Origin: an uncultured Pelagibacteraceae bacterium
GTDB lineage: Bacteria; Pseudomonadota; Alphaproteobacteria; Pelagibacterales; Pelagibacteraceae
Length of the DNA stretch: 64,000 nucleotides
Direction of reading: 5' to 3'
NCBI GenBank assembly: GCA_902624535.1
Contig: CACNYF010000001.1
Coordinates: forward strand, 1 to 64,000
The stretch's first letter is position 1. The number at the start of each line of letters is the position of its first letter. The notes beneath the pieces were generated by a model. The model worked only from the letters and a program-made list of their open reading frames with translations, was not told the DNA's origin and did no database searches. A program made the translations under genes and the position numbers. Positions 51,255-61,327 of this stretch are shown in pieces.

Positions 51255-52855
51255 TTAATTTCCTGAGTTATATCTTTTATTTTGCCTGATAAACATATAT
51301 TTTGGTTTTCACTAGTTACATTTTTATTACCGAAATATATACCTGATTCAATATTTATAATCTCGCAATTAGTTGAAAATTTCCATCCAGAATTTTCAAT
51401 TTCAATTAGTATAGTTTTGTTATCTAGAGTTTTTGTTAATTTAACACCTGGTTCCATATGAAATCTGATATCATATTTTTTTGCCTCTAACTTGTTTTTT
51501 GAAATTAGTTTGTCGGTTCCTATCAATTTATTTTTTTCAACGAAATATTCTAAAGATCTTTCATATAAAATTCCAAATTTTTTTAAAAAGCCATTATGAG
51601 ATGCTTTGATTAACCAATAGTTTTTTTCATTAACAATATTTTTATCACTAATTTTCAAACCATTTTCTAATGTTTTATAGTTTCCATTGTTTCTAAATGA
51701 ACAACTTGAATGATTATCAATTACAAGTGATGAATGAGCAGCAGTAGATTTTGAAATTAGATTTAATTTGTTTTTATAATCCTGAAAGTAACCAGAATTT
51801 GAAATAAGTTTTTTTTCTTTGTAGAAGAATTCAAATGAAAGAGCTCCACTTTGATAGTTGTGTGAAAAGGTTTTTTGGGGTGAATTTCCAACATCCATTG
51901 CAAGAATACAATTTTTGTTTTTTAAAATGGCATATCCTCCTACTTCATTACTTGAATTTTCAAACTTATATTTATAAAGTGAAAGATATTTATTAAATTC
52001 CTTTAAATAATTTTGATAATTTCCATTGAATAGTAAACTTTGTTCGATTTTAGAAAAAACAGAATAAGATTTTCCTAGATAGAAAATTATTTCATCAAGG
52101 TATTCAGGTATATCATTAAAAGACTCCTTTAATAATTCTCTAACAAGAACAAAATATTTTAAATAAAAATTTAATTGCCTGATACTTCTCGTTTTTGGAA
52201 AATACTCATCATCAAAAGAATTAATAATAATTTTTCTTAGTAATTCTAATCCATAATTTAAAAATTTTTCATTTGCGTATGATAATCCTGTAATTATTAT
52301 TGCTATACAGCCTAATAATTTGTCATTAACAGATCGAGATTTGCGTATTTCATTTATTAAATGATTAACCTGTTTATTTACAGAAATATTAAATTTATTT
52401 TTATATTTAGAATCACTTTCATCATATGATAATTTAGAGTTTGCAATCCAAGATATTATTCTCTTTGATAAAATATCTGTTTGCCATGTTAATGAATTAT
52501 AACTTTGATTTTTTTCAATCCATTTAATAATTATTGATTGTGTAATACTTGGTGAAGATTTTAAATCAATACTAAATAACCAATAAAAATTATTTAGTTT
52601 ATTGAGGTTATTACTACTTAATAATTCACTTTCCCAAATATTATCTTTATCTAATTCTTCAATTTTAATTTTTTTTTTATCATATTTAACCAAGCAGCTT
52701 AAAATACTTAGACTTGGTCTATAGGAAATGTTGCTTATCTCAATTTTTGAAATTTTATTATTATAAAATCTTGATTTTAAGTATAAATTTTTTATTTGAT
52801 TTTTAGTGTAGTAAAAAAATTCATTTATTAAAATTAAAGAATTTTTTAAATACAT
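51230..52855 (-). CDS. Heparinase II/III family protein
   Basis: YQSGALSFEFFYKEKKLISNSGYF, STAAHSSLVIDNHSSC; upstream of purH as in many alphaproteobacteria. Confidence 0.8.
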   Translation of the reverse strand: MYLKNSLILINEFFYYTKNQIKNLYLKSRFYNNKISKIEISNISYRPSLSILSCLVKYDKKKIKIEELDKDNIWESELLSSNNLNKLNNFYWLFSIDLKSSPSITQSIIIKWIEKNQSYNSLTWQTDILSKRIISWIANSKLSYDESDSKYKNKFNISVNKQVNHLINEIRKSRSVNDKLLGCIAIIITGLSYANEKFLNYGLELLRKIIINSFDDEYFPKTRSIRQLNFYLKYFVLVRELLKESFNDIPEYLDEIIFYLGKSYSVFSKIEQSLLFNGNYQNYLKEFNKYLSLYKYKFENSSNEVGGYAILKNKNCILAMDVGNSPQKTFSHNYQSGALSFEFFYKEKKLISNSGYFQDYKNKLNLISKSTAAHSSLVIDNHSSCSFRNNGNYKTLENGLKISDKNIVNEKNYWLIKASHNGFLKKFGILYERSLEYFVEKNKLIGTDKLISKNKLEAKKYDIRFHMEPGVKLTKTLDNKTILIEIENSGWKFSTNCEIINIESGIYFGNKNVTSENQNICLSGKIKDITQEIKWAFEKIQ

Positions 52856-52856
52856 C

Positions 52857-53516
52857 TTACATTGATTTTAGAGTTTCTATATTTTTTCTAATATCACCAT
52901 TGTTTTCTTTGAATATTGTTGTTCCAGAAACTAATATATTTGCTCCTGCTGATATAACCTCTTTTGAATTAGAGAAATTTATTCCACCATCAACCTCGAT
53001 ATCAAATTTTAAGTTATTATCTTTTTTTACTTGATAAAGTTTTTTAATTTTTTCAATTACTTCTGGTATAAATTTTTGACCACCAAAACCCGGATATACA
53101 CTCATAATTAAAACTAAATCTATTTCTTTTAATAATTTTTCAATGACACTTATTCCCGTATTTGGATTTAAAGATATGCCTACTTTTTTCTTTAATTGTT
53201 TTATAAGTTTAATCGACTCAATCAAATTGTCGGTTGCCTCAGGGTGAATTGTTATTATATCAGATCCTGCTTCAGCAAAATTTTTTATATATTTATGAAC
53301 TGGTGAGATCATTAAATGTACATCAAAAGGTAATTTTGTATAATTTCTAAGTGTTTTTATCACTGGGGGACCAATTGTAATATTGGGAACAAAATGTCCA
53401 TCCATTACATCGACATGAATTAAGTCAGCGCCACCATCTTCTAATCTTTTTATTTCCTCACCTAATTGGCTAAAATCTGCAGAAAGTATTGAAGGCGAAA
53501 TTTGTATATTTTTCAT
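52857..53516 (-). CDS. rpe: Ribulose-phosphate 3-epimerase
   Basis: ISPSILSADFSQLGEEI, LIHVDVMDGHFVPNITIGP, VYPGFGGQKF. Confidence 0.98.
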   Translation of the reverse strand: MKNIQISPSILSADFSQLGEEIKRLEDGGADLIHVDVMDGHFVPNITIGPPVIKTLRNYTKLPFDVHLMISPVHKYIKNFAEAGSDIITIHPEATDNLIESIKLIKQLKKKVGISLNPNTGISVIEKLLKEIDLVLIMSVYPGFGGQKFIPEVIEKIKKLYQVKKDNNLKFDIEVDGGINFSNSKEVISAGANILVSGTTIFKENNGDIRKNIETLKSM

Positions 53517-53563
53517 TAATAACTAAAAACTAGTACTATCAATTTTTGAATATATTTGAATTA

Positions 53564-53899
53564 CTATTTACCAAATATTTTATAAATTTCTGCAGCTATT
53601 TCACTTTCTAATGGAAACGATAACATTCCCATAACAGAATAACCCATTAAATAAGGCATTAAATAAAATCTAAATATATAAAAAAACCAAGCTACATAAA
53701 GTGGAACTAATGGTCCTATAATGAAACTGGGAGTTATGAATTTAAAAATTTTAATAATTGGATTTGTGTATTTTACAAATACTTTCATAAAAAAGAATTC
53801 AGAATCTTCTTTTTGAAAAATATTCATTGCGGATCTTCCAATTAAAGTCCACATGATTATACCCAAAATGTAATCTATTACTAAAATATATAATGGCAT
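53564..53899 (-). CDS. Small integral membrane protein, possibly YggT-like
   Basis: Two hydrophobic segments flanking VKYTNPIIKIFKFITPSF. Confidence 0.5.
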   Translation of the reverse strand: MPLYILVIDYILGIIMWTLIGRSAMNIFQKEDSEFFFMKVFVKYTNPIIKIFKFITPSFIIGPLVPLYVAWFFYIFRFYLMPYLMGYSVMGMLSFPLESEIAAEIYKIFGK

Positions 53900-53910
53900 T
53901 TATCTGAAAA

Positions 53911-53937
53911 AATGGGGGCGGTATCCGCCCCCAAAAA
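53911..53937 (-). terminator. Intrinsic terminator downstream of the symporter gene: GGGGGCGG-TAT-CCGCCCCC flanked by A/T runs
   Basis: 8-bp perfect GC stem at 53914-53932, T-tract in minus-strand orientation. Confidence 0.9.
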
Positions 53938-53944
53938 ATTTAAT

Positions 53945-55783
53945 TTAGTGTTGCTTACCAAGTATTGTCTTACCTGATGGAACACGAACTTCGTCTACCA
54001 TTTGCTGTGTAGCTTTATCTGGTTCTTCAGTCATTAAACTTACTACAACCATTACAACTAAACAGACCGACGCTCCGATTATACCGAAACGTAAATGGTC
54101 AATACCCAACCAAGGTGCATTACCCATAAACTTAGGATACACATAAATTAGATAAGCTGTTCCTGATGCAAGACCTGCTATCATACCTGCTATTGCTCCT
54201 TGTCTTGTTGCTCTCTTCCACCATACACCAAGTATTAATGGGAAGAACAATCCTGACATTGCAAAGTCAAATGCCCAAGCAACTGCACCAAGGATACTAG
54301 TGATCCTCATCGATGCAATGTATGCTCCAGCGGCACCAATAACTATTAGAAGTGCTCTAGCAACTAACAATCTTTTTCTTACATCTGCTTTTGGATCAAT
54401 GATTTTGTAATAGATATCATGTGATAAAGCGTTTGCGATAGCAAGAATTAGACCATCGGCAGTTGACATCGCAGCAGCCATTCCTCCTGCAGCAACTAGT
54501 CCAGAGATCACGTATGGTAATCCAGCAACCTCAGGAGTTGCTAGTACAACTACGTCTCCTCTCATGAACCATTCATTTAACTGAAGAATACCATCTCCGT
54601 TAAAGTCTGCTATGAAGGCTTGTTTTACATTAATCCAAGCATTTACCCACTCAATTTGCATAATTTCAGCAATTGGTTTTCCAATAATACCTGTTGGTAA
54701 GTTTGGATCTATTAGTGAGATTTTGGACAATGTTGCAAGCATTGGTGCTGAAGTATAAAGCAATGCAATAAAGAATAGTGACCACGCTACTGATTTTCTT
54801 GCAGCTTTTACACTTGGAGTAGTGAAGTATCTCATTAAAATGTGTGGTAAAGAAGCTGTTCCTACCATCATACATAGTGCTAATGAAATAAACTTCCATG
54901 CAGCCATTCCACCTTCTGGCACACCTGCGTGCGATACAGCGATAGATTTTAGACCACCTGGTACACCTGCAGCTTTGACGTCTGCAGCAGCATTTTTAAC
55001 TAATCCAAATTGAGCTTCAAGATCACCTAATCTAGCCACTTCCTCACCCAACATAAAGTGTGGAAAGAAACCAAATCCAGATTTGTTACTAATCCAGAAT
55101 ACTGGAATTAGGTAAGCAATAATCAATACTATGTATTGTGCAACTTGTGTCCAAGTTACCGCTCTCATTCCGCCTAGCATTGAACAAAGTAAAATACTTA
55201 CTAGTCCAACCCAAACTCCTAATTCAAATGGAATACTTAGTGCTCTAGATGCAATTGTTCCTGTTGCGTTAATTTGAGCTGTTACATAAGTGAAAGATGC
55301 CAATGTTAAAACAACTACAGCACAGAACCTTGCAAAGTTTCCGCCGTATCTTGTTCCAATGAAATCTGGCACAGTATAACATCCAAATTTTCTTAAGTAT
55401 GGTGCTAAAAGTGATGATACTAAAACGTATCCCCCAGTCCATCCGACTAAGAAAGCCATATAAGTATAACCACCAAAGTAAATACCACCAGCCATTGCAA
55501 CGAATGAAGCACCTGACATCCAGTCAGCTGCAGTTGCCATTCCGTTAAATACTGTTGGCACCTGTCTACCAGCAACATAATAAGCGTCGACTTGTACAGT
55601 TCTAGATAAATACCCAATCAAGGCATATATACAAACTGTAAAGGCGACAAACAAAATACCAATTGTTTTAGCGGTCATACCTGCTTGCTCCGCTATCGCC
55701 ATCAATATGATGAATACAATGAAGCCCCCAGTATATGTTCCGTAAATTTTTGGTAGGTTGTCAATAAAATTGCCTTTAAACAT
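53945..55783 (-). CDS. actP: Sodium:solute symporter (VC_2705/ActP-like acetate/monocarboxylate symporter)
   Basis: VDAYYVAGRQVPTVFNGMATAADWMSGASFVAMAGGIY; paired with DUF4212 protein and acs nearby. Confidence 0.88.
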   Translation of the reverse strand: MFKGNFIDNLPKIYGTYTGGFIVFIILMAIAEQAGMTAKTIGILFVAFTVCIYALIGYLSRTVQVDAYYVAGRQVPTVFNGMATAADWMSGASFVAMAGGIYFGGYTYMAFLVGWTGGYVLVSSLLAPYLRKFGCYTVPDFIGTRYGGNFARFCAVVVLTLASFTYVTAQINATGTIASRALSIPFELGVWVGLVSILLCSMLGGMRAVTWTQVAQYIVLIIAYLIPVFWISNKSGFGFFPHFMLGEEVARLGDLEAQFGLVKNAAADVKAAGVPGGLKSIAVSHAGVPEGGMAAWKFISLALCMMVGTASLPHILMRYFTTPSVKAARKSVAWSLFFIALLYTSAPMLATLSKISLIDPNLPTGIIGKPIAEIMQIEWVNAWINVKQAFIADFNGDGILQLNEWFMRGDVVVLATPEVAGLPYVISGLVAAGGMAAAMSTADGLILAIANALSHDIYYKIIDPKADVRKRLLVARALLIVIGAAGAYIASMRITSILGAVAWAFDFAMSGLFFPLILGVWWKRATRQGAIAGMIAGLASGTAYLIYVYPKFMGNAPWLGIDHLRFGIIGASVCLVVMVVVSLMTEEPDKATQQMVDEVRVPSGKTILGKQH

Positions 55784-56040
55784 TAATCATCCTCCTTTTC
55801 GGTAAAACCAAACTCTTCATCGATTTTTTCCTGTCTATTTGCAAACCAAAAAATTAGGACCACAAATGCAATGATGGAACCTTGCGCACACATGTAATAC
55901 GCTAATGGATATCCCATAAAACTTGAAGTGTTTAAGTCAGAACCAAACATGAAGATCAGATAACCGAAAACAAACCAAATAATTAATGTAATTATCATTA
56001 ATCCTTTGGTTTTTTCCCAGTGCTTTTCTTTGTTTGACAT
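55783..56040 (-). CDS. DUF4212-like small symporter subunit
   Basis: KHWEKTKGLMIITLIIWFVFGYLIFMFGSDLN...PLAYYMCAQGSIIAFVVLIFWFANRQ. Confidence 0.9.
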   Translation of the reverse strand: MSNKEKHWEKTKGLMIITLIIWFVFGYLIFMFGSDLNTSSFMGYPLAYYMCAQGSIIAFVVLIFWFANRQEKIDEEFGFTEKEDD

Positions 56041-56151
56041 TATTTTAATCCTCCCTATAGGTTAAAGATATAATTCATACTCATTTAAAGTGATATTTAA
56101 AGAGTAAAAAATGGCATATATTTATAGTAAAAGTTGTAATATCGGTTCTAA

Positions 56152-56781
56152 ATGGGCATCAAATACAAATTAAAGCTCAAAGATTTGAAATTTGAGTATT
56201 TAAAAGAATATTTCATTCCATTCTTAAAATATTTTAAAAAAACAAAAAAAATTGAAAACTATTCTGACTTAAAAGAATTTATCCAAAAAAAATCTGCATG
56301 GGTAAGTCAAGTAACTCTTTATGGATATTTGAAAACTAGAATGGGGGCAAAATATGTATTGATGTTTGAAGATGAAATATTTTTAGGATCGATTAACAAA
56401 GCTAAATGGAATATTTATTCAACTGCATTACAGGATTTAACTTTTTATACAATCTCTTTTTTAAAAAATATCAGAAATCAACATGATACAGAAAAAGCAA
56501 ATGAAATTTATTTTGAAATTTTGGATAATGAACTTAAGAAAAATGAAATGCCAAAGGAAATATATGAGAATGCAAAAAAAAATTTTCTTGAAAGATATCA
56601 AAAGATTAATTGGAATGAATATCATGAGTCATTACCATTTAATACCAGCGCGCTGTCATTATATGAATGGTCTCCAATCGCTGAAGAATTAAAATCATTA
56701 GACAAAAAAATAGTTTTGAATTCTATGATCTTAAAATGGGATAATGTTAAAAAGGAATTTATTGAATTAATAAATTTTTAA
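56152..56781 (+). CDS. Conserved hypothetical protein between symporter and acs
   Basis: 209-aa ORF with good coding character ([28 protein letters not shown]); no family I can name with confidence. Confidence 0.7.
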   Translation: MGIKYKLKLKDLKFEYLKEYFIPFLKYFKKTKKIENYSDLKEFIQKKSAWVSQVTLYGYLKTRMGAKYVLMFEDEIFLGSINKAKWNIYSTALQDLTFYTISFLKNIRNQHDTEKANEIYFEILDNELKKNEMPKEIYENAKKNFLERYQKINWNEYHESLPFNTSALSLYEWSPIAEELKSLDKKIVLNSMILKWDNVKKEFIELINF

Positions 56782-58799
56782 GTATTTTTTCTATTTTCAA
56801 CTAAGCTTTTTACTACACTTGGATCTGCCAAAGTTGTTGTGTCACCTAATTGATCATGCTCATTAGCTGCTATTTTTCTAAGTATTCTTCTCATAATCTT
56901 GCCTGATCTAGTTTTTGGAAGTCCAGGTGAAAATTGAATAAGATCTGGTGTAGCTATTGGACCAATTTGTTTTCTAACCCACAGTTTTAAATCTCTCTCC
57001 AAATCTAAAGTCGATTTTTCTCCCACATTTAGAGTTACGTAACAATATAAGCCATTACCTTTAATATCATGAGGATATCCAACAACAGCAGCCTCAGCAA
57101 CTTTTGGATGAGCTACAAAAGCACTTTCTATTTCTGCAGTTCCAAGATTATGTCCTGAAACAATAATTACATCATCAACCCTACCTGTAATCCAGTAATA
57201 TCCATCTTTATCTCTTCTACATCCATCTCCTGTAAAATATTTACCATCAAATTGAGAAAAATAAGTATCAATAAATCTTTGATGATCGCCATAAACTGTC
57301 CGCATCTGACCGGGCCAAGATTGTGCAATACATAATCTACCCTCAGCTTCCCCTTTTAAAACTTTTCCATCTTTATTTACTATTAATGGTTTAATCCCAT
57401 AAAATGGTTTTGTTGCTGAACCCGGTTTCAAATTTATAGCCCCTGTTTGTGGACTAATTAATATTCCACCAGTTTCAGTTTGCCACCAAGTATCGACAAT
57501 CGGACAATTAGAATCTCCAACAGTTTTATAATACCACTCCCATGCTTCGGGATTGATTGGTTCACCTACGGTTCCTAATAATTTCAGTGATTTTCTTGAT
57601 GTTTTTTTAACAGGCTTATCACCTTCTCTCATCAAAGCTCTTATTGCTGTAGGAGCAGTATAAAAAATATTCACTTTATATTTGTCAACGATTTGCCACC
57701 ATCTTGAACTATCAGGATAAGTTGGAATTCCCTCAAACATTATTGTTGTTGCCCCATTTGATAATGGTCCATAAATAATATAGCTATGTCCTGTTACCCA
57801 ACCAATATCAGCAGTACACCAATAAATATCTTTAGGTTTATAATTGAATATATATTGATGGGTCATTGACGCATACACCATGTACCCTCCCGTTGTATGC
57901 ATTACACCTTTAGGTTTTCCTGTTGATCCTGAGGTATATAAAATAAATAAAGGATCTTCTGCATTCATTTCTTCAGGTTCACATTTATTTGAAACTTTTT
58001 TTGTTAATTCGTGGTACCAAACATCTCTTCTTTCATCCCAATTTATTCTATTACCCGTTCTTTTAACAACAACACATTTTTTTACATTCGGGCAATTTAC
58101 TAAAGCTTCATCAGCAATTGATTTTAGGGGTATAATCTTTCCACCTCTTATACCTTCATCTGCAGTAATAAGATAATCAGATTCACAGTCGTTTATTCTT
58201 CCAGAAATACTATCCGGAGAAAATCCTCCAAAGATTATTGAATGCACTGCCCCTATTCTTGCACAAGCTAACATAGTATATGCAAGTTCTGGTATCATAG
58301 TTAAATAAATTGTTACTCTATCACCTTTTTTAACTCCTAATTCTTTAAGACCATTTGCAGCTTTAGAAACTTCTTTGTGTAACTCTTTATAAGAAATTTT
58401 TATTTGAACCTTTGGATCATCTCCAACCCATATAATCGCAGTTTTATCTTTATTTTTTTTTAAGTGTCTATCAATACAGTTTGCTGATGCATTAAGAGTA
58501 CCATCATAGAACCATTTTATCTTAACATCAGATTTGCTATATTTGACATCTTTAATTTTTGTATATGGCTTTATCCAATTAATTCTTTTTCCCTCTTTTT
58601 TCCAGAAGCCATCATTATCCTTTATAGAAGCTTTATATTTTTTTTCATATTGAGATTTATTTACTAAAGCTTTACTAATCCAATCTTTCTTTGTTTTATA
58701 TATAAGTTCTTTGTTTTGTTTTAGCGATTTAGTTTTAGACTTAAATTTTTTTTTAGAGATGATTTTTTTCTTTTTTTTTTTTACTTTTTTTTTTGGCAT
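56778..58799 (-). CDS. acs: Acetyl-CoA synthetase (with Lys-rich N-terminal extension)
   Basis: [56 protein letters not shown]. Confidence 0.98.
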   Translation of the reverse strand: MPKKKVKKKKKKIISKKKFKSKTKSLKQNKELIYKTKKDWISKALVNKSQYEKKYKASIKDNDGFWKKEGKRINWIKPYTKIKDVKYSKSDVKIKWFYDGTLNASANCIDRHLKKNKDKTAIIWVGDDPKVQIKISYKELHKEVSKAANGLKELGVKKGDRVTIYLTMIPELAYTMLACARIGAVHSIIFGGFSPDSISGRINDCESDYLITADEGIRGGKIIPLKSIADEALVNCPNVKKCVVVKRTGNRINWDERRDVWYHELTKKVSNKCEPEEMNAEDPLFILYTSGSTGKPKGVMHTTGGYMVYASMTHQYIFNYKPKDIYWCTADIGWVTGHSYIIYGPLSNGATTIMFEGIPTYPDSSRWWQIVDKYKVNIFYTAPTAIRALMREGDKPVKKTSRKSLKLLGTVGEPINPEAWEWYYKTVGDSNCPIVDTWWQTETGGILISPQTGAINLKPGSATKPFYGIKPLIVNKDGKVLKGEAEGRLCIAQSWPGQMRTVYGDHQRFIDTYFSQFDGKYFTGDGCRRDKDGYYWITGRVDDVIIVSGHNLGTAEIESAFVAHPKVAEAAVVGYPHDIKGNGLYCYVTLNVGEKSTLDLERDLKLWVRKQIGPIATPDLIQFSPGLPKTRSGKIMRRILRKIAANEHDQLGDTTTLADPSVVKSLVENRKNT

Positions 58800-58813
58800 G
58801 GATTATAAATTTC

Positions 58814-59227
58814 TTAGATACTACTCATCTTCAAAATAATTTTCCAGCATTTAGTGTCGATTGGCATGACAGACAGTCTGCTTTGTTTTATTAGTGCAAT
58901 ATCTTTTAAATCTTTATTTTTTTTAATGTTTTTGAGAGAAACAGGTGTTTTTAGTTTACTTTTATACTTAACTTTTACTGCTACAAATCGCTTCTCTTTA
59001 TCTGTTGGGTCGATAAATGCTGTTTTAATTACTTCAACAATCCCAACGATTTCTTTACCAATATTTGAATGGTAAAAAAAACAAAGATCACCCCTCTTCA
59101 TCTTTTTCAAATTATTTGCTGCTTGATAATTTCTTACTCCATCCCAATTTGCACCTTTCCTGCCAGCTTTAATTTGTTGATCTATCGACCACACATCTGG
59201 TTCTGACTTCAATAACCAATACGACAT
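58814..59227 (-). CDS. EVE-domain protein
   Basis: YWLLKSEPDVWSIDQQIKAGRKGANWDGVRNYQAANNLKKMKRGDLCFFYHSN. Confidence 0.95.
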   Translation of the reverse strand: MSYWLLKSEPDVWSIDQQIKAGRKGANWDGVRNYQAANNLKKMKRGDLCFFYHSNIGKEIVGIVEVIKTAFIDPTDKEKRFVAVKVKYKSKLKTPVSLKNIKKNKDLKDIALIKQSRLSVMPIDTKCWKIILKMSSI

Positions 59228-59266
59228 TTTATTTATTTAAATATATTATATTATGTTAATCTATAA

Positions 59267-60115
59267 ATGATTCTTTGGTTAGCATCATATCCAAAAAGTG
59301 GAAATACATGGGTTAGAATATTTTTATCTACTTTAATTTATTCCAAAGATAATATTGTAAACTTTGAAGATCTTAGCAGAATAAGAACATTTCCAAAAAT
59401 TAGAGATTTTAATGGATTATGTAAAAATGTCCAAAATAGGGATGAATTAATACAAAAATGGATAACAGCCCAAGAAGCCCTTAATTTAAACACTGACATA
59501 AAAATTTTTAAGACACATAATGTTATGTGTAATGTAAAGGGTCATAATTTTTCAAATTTAGAAAATTCTTTGGGAGTTATATACGTTGTTCGTGATCCTA
59601 GAAACGTATTATCATCAATTATGAATCATTTTTCAATCTCAGACCAAAATGAAGCAAAAAATTTTATACAGAATGATTATAATTGGATAGGATTGACAAA
59701 AAATGGTGCCAAAAAAGTTACTGAAATTCCAATTTATATTGGCTCCTGGGGATTTCATTATAATTCTTGGAAAGTATTACCCAAAAATTATTTACTTATA
59801 AAATATGAAGATTTGTTAAATGATCCAGAAAAAGAATTTTTCAAAATATATGAATTTATAAAAAAATTTATTAAAATTGATAAAGAAAAAAAAGTTATAA
59901 AAAAAATTATCGATCAAACATCATTTGTAAACTTACAAGAGAAAGAAAATGAAAATTTATTTACAGAAAATGTTTTTGATTTAAAAAGTAAAAAAAAAAT
60001 TAAATTTTTTAATTTAGGTCCAAGAAATAATTGGAAGCATATGATCGATGAAAAGATCAGCCAAGAAATACAAAATACGTTTAAAAAAGAAATGTCAGAA
60101 TTGGGGTATTTGTAA
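59267..60115 (+). CDS. Sulfotransferase-domain protein (paralog of 20324-21163)
   Basis: MILWLASYPKSGNTWVRIFLST; YVVRDPRNVLSSIMNHFSIS. Confidence 0.9.
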   Translation: MILWLASYPKSGNTWVRIFLSTLIYSKDNIVNFEDLSRIRTFPKIRDFNGLCKNVQNRDELIQKWITAQEALNLNTDIKIFKTHNVMCNVKGHNFSNLENSLGVIYVVRDPRNVLSSIMNHFSISDQNEAKNFIQNDYNWIGLTKNGAKKVTEIPIYIGSWGFHYNSWKVLPKNYLLIKYEDLLNDPEKEFFKIYEFIKKFIKIDKEKKVIKKIIDQTSFVNLQEKENENLFTENVFDLKSKKKIKFFNLGPRNNWKHMIDEKISQEIQNTFKKEMSELGYL

Positions 60116-60198
60116 TTTTATCCCAGTGCCATTACTCATAGTTTATTGTTGCTTTATCGATCAAACATTGGGTTCTGATTTAATTAACGAACGATTTA

Positions 60199-61269
60199 TT
60201 ACAAAACTACACCAGCTCCTTTTAAAAATTTTGCATTTGCATCCAAGGCTAATCTTGGATTAGCTCTTAAATCCATATTATCAAATTTTTTTATTTTATA
60301 TTTTTCTAGACCAACCAATGCAATCATAGCTGCGTTGTCCCCACATAGTTTAATATCTGGAAAAATCGCCTGAAAGCCATTCTCATTACTTACTTCGATT
60401 AGTTTTTTTCTTATACCTTTATTTGCCGCAACTCCTCCCGCAACAACAAAAGATTTTTTACTAATAGAGTTTTTTAAAAATTCTTTAAAAGCAATCTTAG
60501 ATTTAATATACAATATTTCTTCTATAGTTTTTTGAAAAGACGCTGCTAAATCATATTTTTCTTGTTCTGAATCTATATATTTTGTTATTCTTAGTATTGC
60601 AGTTTTAAGTCCTGCAAATGATAAATTGCATCCACCTTTATTAATTATTGGTTTGGGTAATTTATATTTATTTGGATCACCTTTTTCAGCAAATTTTTCT
60701 AACTTTGGACCACCTGGAAATTCTATTCCTAAAAGTTTTGCAGTTTTATCGAATGCTTCTCCTAGAGCATCATCAATTGTAGTTCCTAACCTTTTATAAT
60801 TACCTAATCCATTCACACTTAAAAATTGACTATGTCCACCTGAAATCAACAGTAGTAAATAAGGATAACTAATATTAGTGTGAAGCTTTGGACTTAAAGC
60901 ATGACCCTCTAGATGATTTACGCCAATAAATGGAACATTTAAAGATGATGCAAGCGATTTTGCAAAATTTAAACCAACACTAAGACATATTATCAATCCA
61001 GGTCCAGTTGTTGCTGCAACAGCAGATACTTTATCAAGGCTTATACCACTTTCCTCTAAAGCTTTTTTTGCAATTAAATTAATTTTTTCAACATGTGACC
61101 TTGCCGCTAATTCTGGAACAACTCCCCCAAATTCTTTATGAATGTCAAATTGACTTGAAACTATATTTGATAAAATTTTTGGTATACCACTTTCGTTATC
61201 TTGAATAATTGAAACCGCTGTTTCATCACAACTTGTCTCAATTCCTAATATTATTGGGTTTTTATTCAT
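60199..61269 (-). CDS. tsaD: tRNA N6-adenosine threonylcarbamoyltransferase
   Basis: ILGIETSCDETAVSII, GGVVPELAARSHVEKI, VNHLEGHALSP, VAGGVAANKGIRKKL. Confidence 0.98.
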   Translation of the reverse strand: MNKNPIILGIETSCDETAVSIIQDNESGIPKILSNIVSSQFDIHKEFGGVVPELAARSHVEKINLIAKKALEESGISLDKVSAVAATTGPGLIICLSVGLNFAKSLASSLNVPFIGVNHLEGHALSPKLHTNISYPYLLLLISGGHSQFLSVNGLGNYKRLGTTIDDALGEAFDKTAKLLGIEFPGGPKLEKFAEKGDPNKYKLPKPIINKGGCNLSFAGLKTAILRITKYIDSEQEKYDLAASFQKTIEEILYIKSKIAFKEFLKNSISKKSFVVAGGVAANKGIRKKLIEVSNENGFQAIFPDIKLCGDNAAMIALVGLEKYKIKKFDNMDLRANPRLALDANAKFLKGAGVVL

Positions 61270-61327
61270 AAATTATTTTTTATAATTAATACAATTAATC
61301 TATAAGAATGTAATAAAAATAACTTTT

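Noticed and set aside
54666-55013. ORFs inside the symporter gene (54666-54899 -, 54822-55013 +)
   Set aside because: Out-of-frame or antisense to a well-supported symporter
60048-60263. 71-aa plus-strand ORF between sulfotransferase and tsaD
   Set aside because: Overlaps both genes in other frames; no recognisable motifs
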